From Verrucomicrobiota bacterium (GTDB taxonomy: Bacteria; Verrucomicrobiota; Verrucomicrobiia; Verrucomicrobiales; DEV007): DNA of 45,765 bases. The notes beneath the pieces were generated by a model. The model saw nothing but the letters and a program-made list of their open reading frames with translations. It searched no databases and was not told where the DNA came from. The translations under genes and the position numbers were made by a program. The stretch spans positions 1-45,765 of the forward strand of contig CAUJIH010000005.1 of assembly GCA_963205275.1 (NCBI GenBank), written 5' to 3'. Each line of letters opens with the position of its first letter. Position 1 is the stretch's first letter. Of this stretch, positions 16,928-24,261 are shown piece after piece.

Positions 16928-17662
16928 ATGTCGATCTCTCTTGATTTGTTATACGCGACGAAAGATTTGGTCGAGCGTCTGCGCGGATTGCATTTCGCCG
17001 AACCTGTCAGCCATGTGTACAATCCGCTCGAATATGCGTGGGCGACGCATGAGATGTATGTCTCTCGATTTGGAAATACGACAAAACGTGTGCTTTTTCT
17101 CGGGATGAATCCTGGTCCGTGGGGCATGGTTCAGACGGGAGTACCCTTCGGCGAAGTGAGCATCGTTCGGGACTGGATGGGAATTTCGGCGAAAATTGGA
17201 AAGCCGGTGAAGGAACATCCCAAACGTTTGGTGGAGGGCTTCGACTGTAAAAAATCAGAAGTGAGCGGACGGCGGCTCTGGGGACTGTTCTCCGAGCAGT
17301 ATCCGCAGGTCGAGGACTTTTTTCGCCACCACTATGTGGTCAACTACTGTCCGCTGGTCTGGATGGAAGCGAGCAGTCGTAATCGCACGCCGGACAAAAT
17401 ACCGGGGGCGGAAATGGCTCCCGTCAGTGCCGCCTGTGATGCCTATCTGGCTGAGCATCTGCGCCGGATGGAACCAGATGTGGTCATCGGCATCGGAGGT
17501 TTCGCGGAAGCCTGCCTGAAAAGAGTCACCGAGAAAGCGGAGATTGAGGTGAAAATCGGGCGCATTCTCCATCCCAGCCCTGCGAATCCCTCTGCGAATC
17601 GTGACTGGGCAGGAACGGTACGACGGCAGCTCGGAGAACTGGGTGTCAGCTTAGAAGCTTGA
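16928..17662 (+). CDS. SMUG1-type uracil-DNA glycosylase
   Basis: A 244-residue member of uracil-DNA glycosylase family 3. The catalytic motif FLGMNPGPWGMVQTGVPFGE (about residues 57-76) contains Asn61, equivalent to the water-activating Asn of SMUG1. The second motif HPSPANP (215-221) contains the His that stabilises the flipped base. The block VVNYCPLVWME (about 137-147) is also family-typical. Such enzymes remove uracil and oxidised pyrimidines such as 5-hydroxymethyluracil from DNA in base excision repair. SMUG1 is mainly known from animals and is scattered in bacteria. No inserted or missing segment is visible. It stands alone between divergent panE-like and convergent ispA genes. A start at 16928 gives no extra residues ahead of the first conserved helix. 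Confidence 0.93.
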   Translation: MSISLDLLYATKDLVERLRGLHFAEPVSHVYNPLEYAWATHEMYVSRFGNTTKRVLFLGMNPGPWGMVQTGVPFGEVSIVRDWMGISAKIGKPVKEHPKRLVEGFDCKKSEVSGRRLWGLFSEQYPQVEDFFRHHYVVNYCPLVWMEASSRNRTPDKIPGAEMAPVSAACDAYLAEHLRRMEPDVVIGIGGFAEACLKRVTEKAEIEVKIGRILHPSPANPSANRDWAGTVRRQLGELGVSLEA

Positions 17663-17684
17663 GGCACTCCGTAGAGAGGGGCGG

Positions 17685-18566
17685 TCAATACTCGCGCACC
17701 AGAAGAAAATCTGCGATTTGGTGCAGACGCAGAGCTCTGTCTCCGAGAGGTTCCAGCGCCATGTGCGCCTTCTTGGTAAGACGATCCGCTTCCTGTCGAC
17801 TTTCTTCTAAACCGAAGAGAGCGGGATAGGTGGACTTGGCGGCAGCTTCGTCTTTTCCAGCACTTTTCCCCAGCTTTTCGCTCGTCTGCGTGACGTCGAG
17901 AATATCGTCGATGATCTGAAAAGCCAATCCCATCGCTTGACCGTAGGTCGTGAGCGATTCGACCTGCTCTGCAGAGGCTCCGGCGCTCATTGCTCCCAGT
18001 CGGAGTGAGCAGGCGAGTAGGGCGGCAGTTTTGCTTTCGTGCAGATAGCGGAGTTGAGCAGGAGAGATGACGACATCCAGCCCCTCGCCTTCGAGATCGA
18101 CTACCTGCCCGCCGATCAGATGGCGACTGCCGCTAGCGGTGGCCAGCTCGATGACGTAGTCTGCGACTCCATAGCGGGAAGACGGCGGAGTTTTCGCCAA
18201 GATCTCAAATGCGATGGTCAAGAGGGCATCTCCCGTAAGAACTGCGATCCCCTCGCCGAACTCGACATGACAGGTCGGCTTTCCCCGACGCAAGTCATCG
18301 TCATCCATACACGGGAGATCGTCGTGAATCAGCGTATAGGTATGCAGGCATTCGACGGCCGCGGCAGCAGGCAGCGCAGCGGTTTCCTCTCCACCACATG
18401 CCTCTGCCGCCGCTAGACAGAGCACCGGGCGCAGACGCTTGCCTCCCGCGAACAGACTGTAACGCATCGCGTGATGAATCGTCGCTGGGCGGTCAGTCGC
18501 CTTTGGCAGGTATTGATCGAGAGCCGCATCGACAATTTTGCAACACCGTTCGAGATAGGATCGCAT
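17685..18566 (-). CDS. ispA: Short-chain polyprenyl (farnesyl) diphosphate synthase
   Basis: A 293-residue trans-prenyltransferase that condenses isopentenyl diphosphate with allylic diphosphates, feeding undecaprenyl and quinone synthesis. The first Asp-rich motif lies in HDDLPCMDDDDLRRGKPT and the second in FQIIDDILDVTQTSEKLGK. SLFAGGKRLRPVLCLAAAE is the isopentenyl diphosphate-binding block. Length and motif spacing match bacterial farnesyl diphosphate synthases of the IspA type; the residues before the first motif suggest a short product. The asd gene lies 39 bases upstream on the same strand, so the two are probably co-transcribed. The 3' end faces the SMUG1 gene with a 22-base gap. Confidence 0.95.
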   Translation of the reverse strand: MRSYLERCCKIVDAALDQYLPKATDRPATIHHAMRYSLFAGGKRLRPVLCLAAAEACGGEETAALPAAAAVECLHTYTLIHDDLPCMDDDDLRRGKPTCHVEFGEGIAVLTGDALLTIAFEILAKTPPSSRYGVADYVIELATASGSRHLIGGQVVDLEGEGLDVVISPAQLRYLHESKTAALLACSLRLGAMSAGASAEQVESLTTYGQAMGLAFQIIDDILDVTQTSEKLGKSAGKDEAAAKSTYPALFGLEESRQEADRLTKKAHMALEPLGDRALRLHQIADFLLVREY

Positions 18567-18605
18567 GAGGCGACAGCAGCAGTGGGATGTTGGAGGTGAA
18601 TCGAC

Positions 18606-19622
18606 TCAGAGCAGCAGCTCCGCAATCTGGACGGCGTTCAGAGCGGCACCTTTGCGGATCTGATCCCCGACGACCCAGAAGGTGAGTGCGTTCTCCATCA
18701 CCAGATCCTCCCGAATACGACCGACTAGGCAGTCATCACCGTTGGTCGAGTCGAGCGGAGTGGGGAAAACGGGAGTATCGGCGTATGGATCGTCGATCAC
18801 ATGGACTCCGGGCGCGGCTGAGATCGCCTCGCGAGCTGCTTCGACGGAGGGCTTGTCATGAAAGACAGCCGTCACAGCGACGGAGTGTGAGCGATAGACA
18901 GGCACGCGCACGCAGGTTACAGAGGCCTTGAGGTCGGGGACATGCATGATTTTGCGTGCCTCATTGAGCATTTTCATTTCCTCCTTCGTATAACCATTGT
19001 CGAGAAAGACATCGACCTGCGGGATCACATTGAAGGCGATCTGGCGAGAATACACTTTTCGCTCAGGCAGCGATTCACCCTTTGCGATCGCGTTCGCCTG
19101 CCCTTCCAGTTCGATGATACCCTGAGCGCCACTGCCGGAAACGGCTTGATAACTGGCTGCGATGACGCTTTTCACTCCACCGAAGGCTCGATGCATCGGA
19201 TATAGCGCCATTGCGGTGATCGTGGTAGTGCAGTTGGGGTTGGCGATGATGCCTTGGTGCGTATTTACGTCATCGCCATTGATTTCGGGGACCACGAGGG
19301 GGACCGTATCCTCCATGCGGAAGGCGGAAGAATTGTCCACGACTACAGCTCCAGCGGCGACGGCATGCGGGGCGAAAGTTTTCGAAATACTGCCGCCTGC
19401 GCTGAACAATGCGATATCGATTCCTTTGAATGAATCAGGGGTTAACTCTTTCACTACCACATCATTGCCGCGAAATGATAGTATCTTTCCCGCAGAGCGG
19501 GCAGAGGCGAGGAGGGTTAGCTCGCCGATGGGGAAATTGCGTTGCTCGAAGCACTTGAGGATCTCGATCCCCACGGCTCCGGTGGCACCGACTACCGCAA
19601 TGTGTTTTTGTTCACGACTCAT
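18606..19622 (-). CDS. asd: Aspartate-semialdehyde dehydrogenase
   Basis: A 338-residue NADPH-dependent enzyme that forms aspartate semialdehyde, the branch point to lysine/diaminopimelate, methionine and threonine. The Rossmann start IAVVGATGAVGIEIL is at residue 8. The active-site cysteine is in IIANPNCTTTI (about residue 133), and the block SYQAVSGSGAQGIIEL and the late VPVYRSHSVAVTAVF are typical. GVKSV and NVIPQVDVF also agree with Asd of the common bacterial type. I prefer the ATG at 19622, directly before the Rossmann fold; an in-frame ATG at 19634 adds four residues. It lies upstream of ispA on the same strand. Confidence 0.96.
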   Translation of the reverse strand: MSREQKHIAVVGATGAVGIEILKCFEQRNFPIGELTLLASARSAGKILSFRGNDVVVKELTPDSFKGIDIALFSAGGSISKTFAPHAVAAGAVVVDNSSAFRMEDTVPLVVPEINGDDVNTHQGIIANPNCTTTITAMALYPMHRAFGGVKSVIAASYQAVSGSGAQGIIELEGQANAIAKGESLPERKVYSRQIAFNVIPQVDVFLDNGYTKEEMKMLNEARKIMHVPDLKASVTCVRVPVYRSHSVAVTAVFHDKPSVEAAREAISAAPGVHVIDDPYADTPVFPTPLDSTNGDDCLVGRIREDLVMENALTFWVVGDQIRKGAALNAVQIAELLL

Positions 19623-19781
19623 AGGTGGTTGCATTTTTCTGCGAAGTGCGCGAATCTAGCGCCGCTCAACCTGATTGCAACCTTTCCGACATGGGAAGCG
19701 ACATTCGTCTCCCGATGCGGAAGCCGTTTGACGGTGCGTTGCTCTCAGGGGCGAACTCAAACCAGAAAATACAACCACACT

Positions 19782-19889
19782 ATGAAAAACATTATCGTTC
19801 TGTCCGTTCTTGCCGTCAGCTTCCTTACGCTGGGTGCTTGCCATCACAAGCCCTGCCATAAGAAGGCTTGCGTTTCTGTCTGCAAGTAA
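19782..19889 (+). CDS. Small Cys/His-rich lipoprotein candidate (35 residues)
   Basis: A 35-codon frame from ATG 19782 to TAA 19887-19889. The first 19 residues are a typical lipoprotein signal (MKNIIVLSVLAVSFLTLGAC), with L-T-L-G-A-C as a lipobox and the lipidated Cys at residue 20. The mature peptide would be only 16 residues and contains four Cys and three His (CHHKPCHKKACVSVC). It has its own probable rho-independent terminator at 19960-19992, which argues that it is a real transcript. I do not recognise a family. A metal- or redox-related role is suggested by composition only. The same frame is open further upstream without a start that gives a signal peptide. Confidence 0.62.
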   Translation: MKNIIVLSVLAVSFLTLGACHHKPCHKKACVSVCK

Positions 19890-19959
19890 GGCACAAGATT
19901 TTTCCCGAATCGGAGGTAGCGATTCTTTCGCTCTCTCCGAATCTCAGGAGAATTTGAAA

Positions 19960-19993
19960 ACGGTCGCCCTCGCAAGGGGTGGCCGTTTTTTTG
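19960..19993 (+). terminator. Rho-independent terminator after the small lipoprotein gene
   Basis: A GC-rich stem-loop (arms beginning ACGGTCGCCCT and ending AGGGGTGGCCGT, with G-U pairs) has a short CGCA loop and is followed by seven T residues at 19986-19992 on the plus strand. It lies about 70 bases after the TAA of the small lipoprotein frame. Confidence 0.85.
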
Positions 19994-20066
19994 TACGTCT
20001 TTCTGTACGAATCTTATGTCGGCGTCACGGTCATAGGCTCGTGACTTGATGTCCGTGATTGGTGAA

Positions 20067-20987
20067 TCAGTGACTTGATGTTGGCCTCAGCAGTATTCCC
20101 ATCCGATCTCCCATCTTGGCATAGAGTTCTACGCCGTCTTCGGACTGCTGGCAGAAATCGTCGTCTGCACGAAATGTGCCCCGTGGGAACAATGTTATCA
20201 CCATCGATCCACCGAATCGAAAATAGCCTTTCTCCTCTCCAGCGGTGACTTGAGTCCCCGGTGTGATTGTGTCGACAATCGTCCCAACATTCGTGGCGCC
20301 GATTTCCACGAACAAATAGGTTCCGATGTCAGAATTCACGATTTCGGTTACACGTCGTTTGTTTTCTAAAAGATAGTGGAGAGAACGTCTGAGAGCGATG
20401 GGACTCACGGAGTATAGGCAACCATTGATTTGGCGGGGAGAACCACAAACTCCGCTGAGAGGGAAGTGAAATCGATGGTAATCTGTCGGACAGAGACGGG
20501 AAATTACGGCACTGCCTCCGAGCAAGTGATTCGCGAATTCGTGGCTTCCCAGCAGCTTTTCGAGTGGAAGCGTCCGCCCTTTCGCATAAATCGGAGTGGA
20601 GGCAGAAAGATTTTGAATCAGTAGATGCCGTCCGTCAGCAGGAAAGAGAACATCATTCTTCCCCGTTGAGAGTGGACGAGCTTCGGGGCGTAAGCGCCTA
20701 GAAAAAAATTCGTTAAAAGAACGATAGGATTCTGGTGATTCGAGAAACTCCGACGGATCGATCTCGAATCGTTTGATAAATCCAGAGATCTCCCGAGCAG
20801 AAGCTGAAGTGTCAGCCCATTTTCCATAGAGAGCGGAAACCCAGCGGTGCTTGATGATGCTTTCCAAAAAGAACCGCCCCGTCAGGCTCCCGTAGGCCCA
20901 GCGAAGAGCTTTTCCACCGTAAACCGACTCGACACACAGCTCCCTTTCGTAGCGGTGATAAAAAACGATTTCTTGCGGATCTGGCAC
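20067..20987 (-). CDS. psd: Phosphatidylserine decarboxylase
   Basis: A 306-residue membrane-associated enzyme that makes phosphatidylethanolamine from phosphatidylserine. Family blocks are clear: SFNEFFSRRLRPEARP, VLFPADGRHLL, CPTDYHRFHFPLSG, LENKRRVTEI and VEIGATNVGTI. The self-cleavage site that creates the pyruvoyl group is in YFRFGGSMVITLFPRG: the Gly-Ser pair is present, but the residue after Ser is Met where most family members have Thr or Ser. The Ser that becomes the pyruvoyl group is intact, so the enzyme is probably active. The start is a GTG at 20987 that fits the family N-terminus (VFYHRYERELCVESVYGG). pssA is not in the window. surE is divergent, 71 bases away. Confidence 0.93.
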   Translation of the reverse strand: MPDPQEIVFYHRYERELCVESVYGGKALRWAYGSLTGRFFLESIIKHRWVSALYGKWADTSASAREISGFIKRFEIDPSEFLESPESYRSFNEFFSRRLRPEARPLSTGKNDVLFPADGRHLLIQNLSASTPIYAKGRTLPLEKLLGSHEFANHLLGGSAVISRLCPTDYHRFHFPLSGVCGSPRQINGCLYSVSPIALRRSLHYLLENKRRVTEIVNSDIGTYLFVEIGATNVGTIVDTITPGTQVTAGEEKGYFRFGGSMVITLFPRGTFRADDDFCQQSEDGVELYAKMGDRMGILLRPTSSH

Positions 20988-21058
20988 AAATCACGGATAG
21001 ACCAAGCCAGTTGGGTGGGCAAGAAGCATTCCCTCCCTTTTTCAGTTTCAGCCCCTCC

Positions 21059-21754
21059 ATGATTGCCCTCCTATGTAACGATGACGGGATCGCCGCCGAC
21101 GGACTCGCTGCGCTTCGATCTGTAGCGTCGAAGTTCTTCGATGAAGTTTGGATCGTCGCTCCTGATGGACCTCGCTCGCAATCTGGGCATCAGGTGACGA
21201 CCGATTCTCCGATTCACTTTGAGCAGAGAGATGGGCGCTCCTTCTCGGTGAGTGGGACTCCGGTGGATTGCGTACGCGTTGCTCTCACTCACCTCCTCCC
21301 GGTGCGGCCGGACTGGATTTTGTCGGGGATTAATCACGGAGGGAATCTCGGTCGTCACGATCTGGCAATTTCTGGAACGGTAGCTGCGGTGCGAGAGGCT
21401 GGCTTTTTCGGAGTTCCAGGAATTGCGTTTTCCCACTTTTTGCGTCGTAGCGTCGAACTGGATTGGGAACTGGCCACTACTCATGTTGAAAGAGTTCTGC
21501 CAAAACTCCTAGCGGATCCTCCTAGGTCAAAGTTCCTGTGGAATGTGAATTTGCCCCATCTAAGTAGGGACGATTCACCGCCGAGAATCGTCGTATGCGA
21601 TCCAGAGAATCAGTCTCTGCCCGTCCGGTATCAAGAGACGGAACCGGGTGTGTTGCACTATACAGGAGAGTATCATCTCCGCCCCTGCACCCTAGGCAGT
21701 GATGTGGCCGTCTGCTTCGGTGGCGATATCGCCGTATCATTGGCGATGCAGTGA
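21059..21754 (+). CDS. surE: 5'/3'-nucleotidase SurE
   Basis: A 231-residue metal-dependent nucleotidase that removes phosphate from nucleoside monophosphates and is linked to stationary-phase survival. The metal site NDDG is at residues 7-10, immediately after the start MIALLC. The blocks VVAPDGPRSQSGHQVT-like (here IVAPDGPRSQSGHQ), SGINHGGNLGRHD and SGTVAAVREAGFFGVPGIAFS are family signatures. The ATG at 21059 gives the canonical N-terminus; the frame is open to 21011 without support. It is divergent from psd and precedes two secreted proteins of unknown function. Confidence 0.96.
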   Translation: MIALLCNDDGIAADGLAALRSVASKFFDEVWIVAPDGPRSQSGHQVTTDSPIHFEQRDGRSFSVSGTPVDCVRVALTHLLPVRPDWILSGINHGGNLGRHDLAISGTVAAVREAGFFGVPGIAFSHFLRRSVELDWELATTHVERVLPKLLADPPRSKFLWNVNLPHLSRDDSPPRIVVCDPENQSLPVRYQETEPGVLHYTGEYHLRPCTLGSDVAVCFGGDIAVSLAMQ

Positions 21755-21781
21755 TGAGGGGGCGAAACATTCCGATGCCGA

Positions 21782-21809
21782 TTGATCCTGACTGAATTTC
21801 TGCGATAAT
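21782..21809 (+). promoter_or_regulatory. Probable promoter of the secreted-protein pair
   Basis: TTGATC (21782-21787) and GATAAT (21804-21809) are separated by 16 bases. The -10 box matches five of six consensus bases. The start would lie near 21816, only a few bases before the ATG at 21824, so the message would have a very short leader, consistent with the lack of a Shine-Dalgarno sequence there. Confidence 0.45.
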
Positions 21810-21823
21810 GTGACGTAATATTC

Positions 21824-22696
21824 ATGACGATTTTTTTGCAACGCATTCTCGGGATTTCTGCCCTGCTGGCAGCACTCACCCTCGTGTCGAGCGGGGTGTT
21901 CGGGGATGAATCGACGAAGGCGCTTCCTCCGTCTCCTGAGCGAATCGATCTCGCCCATTTTCCGGGAGAAATCATCGATAAGGTTGTCGTCCCCGTTCCG
22001 GCGGAGATTTTTACTGTGCTCGATAAGTTGGACGAGTCAGATTGGAGTCGGGAGATCGAGATTCCCAAACAGACCGATTGGGGTGGGGATCGTTCGCGCA
22101 TGGCCTTGACATTTGGGGCACTGGTGGCGGAGGGATTCGTCGCTGTACAGGCGCGAAGCTCGAGTGAGATTGAGACAATCGGGCGGCGTGTGCTCACGTT
22201 GGGGGAGTCGCTGGGATTAGCTTCTTCTGTGCGCCCCCACAGTCTCGCGATCATTGAGGCATCGAATCAGAAAGACTGGACGAAGGTGCGGGCGGAACTC
22301 GATGCTACGCAGGAAACGGTGCGATCCACCATGGAAAAGTTACGCGACGACGAACTCGCAGGATTGATCAGTTTGGGCGGATGGCTCAGGGGTACCAACG
22401 TGGTGACCTCACTCATCGGCAACGCCTATAGTGAGGAAAAGGCGGAACTCCTGAATCAGCCCGGTTTGATTACTCACTTTCGAGAAATGATCGCAGGGAT
22501 GCGGGGGCCCTCTGCCAATTCGACTCATATACGGACGATTGCGACAGGATTGGCCCGGATCGAGGCGATTATTACAGATTCCGAAAAGCTTTCCGAGGAG
22601 GATGTGATCCGACTCCACGACATCAGCCAGAGCACTCTGGAAGAGTTCTACTTTGATAAATCGGGCGATGCTCAGCCCACTCCCTCCGTTAACTAA
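21824..22696 (+). CDS. Exported protein of unknown function
   Basis: A 290-residue protein that I do not recognise. Residues 1-27 form a signal peptide (ILGISALLAALTLVSSGVFG). The rest is predicted to be largely helical and soluble, with conserved-looking acidic and Arg residues and no cysteines. Segments such as LTFGALVAEGFVAVQARSSSEI and LGGWLRGTNVVTSLIGNAYSEE suggest a helical bundle that may contact membranes or lipids. A promoter-like pair at 21782-21809 precedes it, and a second secreted protein follows after 19 bases, so the two probably act together in the periplasm. Nothing in the sequence indicates an enzyme motif. Confidence 0.75.
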   Translation: MTIFLQRILGISALLAALTLVSSGVFGDESTKALPPSPERIDLAHFPGEIIDKVVVPVPAEIFTVLDKLDESDWSREIEIPKQTDWGGDRSRMALTFGALVAEGFVAVQARSSSEIETIGRRVLTLGESLGLASSVRPHSLAIIEASNQKDWTKVRAELDATQETVRSTMEKLRDDELAGLISLGGWLRGTNVVTSLIGNAYSEEKAELLNQPGLITHFREMIAGMRGPSANSTHIRTIATGLARIEAIITDSEKLSEEDVIRLHDISQSTLEEFYFDKSGDAQPTPSVN

Positions 22697-22715
22697 TCTG
22701 ATACGAACCGACAGG

Positions 22716-23219
22716 ATGAAGTTAGTTTCCTCGATTCCCGCTTTCTGTCTCGCCGCTGTAATTGCGGGGGGGACGTTGGCATACGCTTATGTGAATGAAG
22801 CGATCTCGGTGGCGCTGGAGGCTGCGGTTCCCTATGTCGAGCAGGGCTTTCAGGTGCGTGAGGACAATTGGTCCGGCGAGACGACGCCCGGGAAACCTCT
22901 TCTCATTCGGCATCAGTTGTTTCGAGGAAATGAATACTGGTTCTGGGCGGGTACGAGTTGGCCGGGCGCTACGATTGAGATCGCGGTCTTCGACAGCGAA
23001 GGAAGTTCTGTAGGTCTGGAGCACTTTTCGAGAAATGGCATGGCAGGAGTGCGCGTGCTGCCACAAAAAACAGGTACATATAATCTCTGGGTTTTGCCTC
23101 AGTATGTGAAGACTGGGAAAGGTATGACCCCTGCGGAGCGAGGCGCTAGTGATCCGGTCGATGGCGTTGGCGAATTCTCGGGCGTGCTCGATTGGGGCGT
23201 TGTGTATGGCTATCGCTGA
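22716..23219 (+). CDS. Exported protein of unknown function (partner of upstream gene)
   Basis: A 167-residue protein, unrecognised. It begins with a signal peptide or single anchor (IPAFCLAAVIAGGTLAYAYV). The mature part is probably a beta-sandwich: short strands with aromatic residues (NEYWFWAGTSWPGATIEIAV, TGTYNLWVLPQYV) resemble small carbohydrate- or peptide-binding folds, but no family can be named. The ATG at 22716 follows AGG by one base; an ATG further upstream at 22653 would overlap the previous gene and lacks a signal peptide. The gene ends five bases before the phoH start, so the three genes from 21824 look like one operon. Confidence 0.75.
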   Translation: MKLVSSIPAFCLAAVIAGGTLAYAYVNEAISVALEAAVPYVEQGFQVREDNWSGETTPGKPLLIRHQLFRGNEYWFWAGTSWPGATIEIAVFDSEGSSVGLEHFSRNGMAGVRVLPQKTGTYNLWVLPQYVKTGKGMTPAERGASDPVDGVGEFSGVLDWGVVYGYR

Positions 23220-23224
23220 GGGAA

Positions 23225-24244
23225 ATGGCTGGCATGGCTGAGAAGACTCTGCAATTCGAGACACCGCACTTTTTGCATGGATTGTTTGCGGATGATCTTT
23301 CGCTCTTGAGAGATTTAGAGAAGAAACTCGATTTGCGTGTTACGACGAGGGATTCTTGGATTCGATTTGAAGGAAATGAGGAGCAGGTCGCCAGTGCTGC
23401 TGCGATCTTCTCCGATTTGGAAGAAGTCCGCCGAAAGGGTGGAACGATTACTGCACACTCGTTTCGCTTCGCTGTCGACGTGGCCCATGAGGCGCTCGAG
23501 AATCATGGCAGCGAGAACGCGTCGGTGAAGGTCTCTGAATTATTTGAGCATCGACTCTTGGGTGGTGGAGGCAAGCCACCGGTGACGCCGAGGACGAAAA
23601 ATCAGCTCGCCTACATTGAGGCGATGAGAAATCATGACGTGATTTTCGGGGTCGGCCCAGCGGGCACCGGGAAGACATATCTGGCGATGGCTTATGCTCT
23701 CGATCTGCTGAAAAGTCATCAGGTAGAGCGCGTAATTTTGACTCGTCCGGCGGTTGAAGCAGGTGAGGCGCTGGGGTTTCTCCCTGGTGCAATGGAGGAG
23801 AAAGTTTTGCCCTATCTTCGCCCTCTCTACGACGCCATGAGCAGTATGTTGGACGGATCAGAAGCGATACGGATGGGGCAAAAAAATCTGGTTGAGATCG
23901 CGCCGCTGGCCTTCATGCGGGGGCGAACCCTCAGTCGAGCCTGTGTCATTTTGGACGAGGCGCAAAACACGAGTCGGGAGCAGATGCTGATGTTCCTCAC
24001 TCGCCTAGGTGAGGGATCGAAGTGCATCGTCACCGGCGATCCGTCCCAGATCGATCTTTATCCAGTCGAGCGAAGTGGGCTGCTGGAGGCGGTTTCTTAT
24101 CTGAAAGAAACGGATGGGATTGCATTCATCCGCTTCGATGGACGGGACGTAGTCCGCCATCCCGTGGTTGCAAAAATTATTCAGGCGTATGAGATTGGAC
24201 GCTCGACGAATGTATCTGCGGATCGACCCACCGTCCGCACATGA
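23225..24244 (+). CDS. phoH: PhoH-like ATPase (PhoH/YbeZ)
   Basis: A 339-residue P-loop ATPase of the PhoH family. The N-terminal KH-like region (about 1-95) is followed by the ATPase core with Walker A GPAGTGKTYLAMAYAL (from about residue 143), the conserved LTRPAVEAGEALGFLPGAMEEKV-type block, and Walker B with ACVILDEAQNTS. The sensor region GEGSKCIVTGDPSQIDL follows. The protein interacts with YbeY in several bacteria and is thought to remodel RNA. Either ATG 23225 or ATG 23234 can be used; GAGGGA at 23218-23223 is a good Shine-Dalgarno for the second. The 3' end faces the GlnD-like gene with a 17-base gap. Confidence 0.95.
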   Translation: MAGMAEKTLQFETPHFLHGLFADDLSLLRDLEKKLDLRVTTRDSWIRFEGNEEQVASAAAIFSDLEEVRRKGGTITAHSFRFAVDVAHEALENHGSENASVKVSELFEHRLLGGGGKPPVTPRTKNQLAYIEAMRNHDVIFGVGPAGTGKTYLAMAYALDLLKSHQVERVILTRPAVEAGEALGFLPGAMEEKVLPYLRPLYDAMSSMLDGSEAIRMGQKNLVEIAPLAFMRGRTLSRACVILDEAQNTSREQMLMFLTRLGEGSKCIVTGDPSQIDLYPVERSGLLEAVSYLKETDGIAFIRFDGRDVVRHPVVAKIIQAYEIGRSTNVSADRPTVRT

Positions 24245-24261
24245 GCCATTTCTTTCTCATG

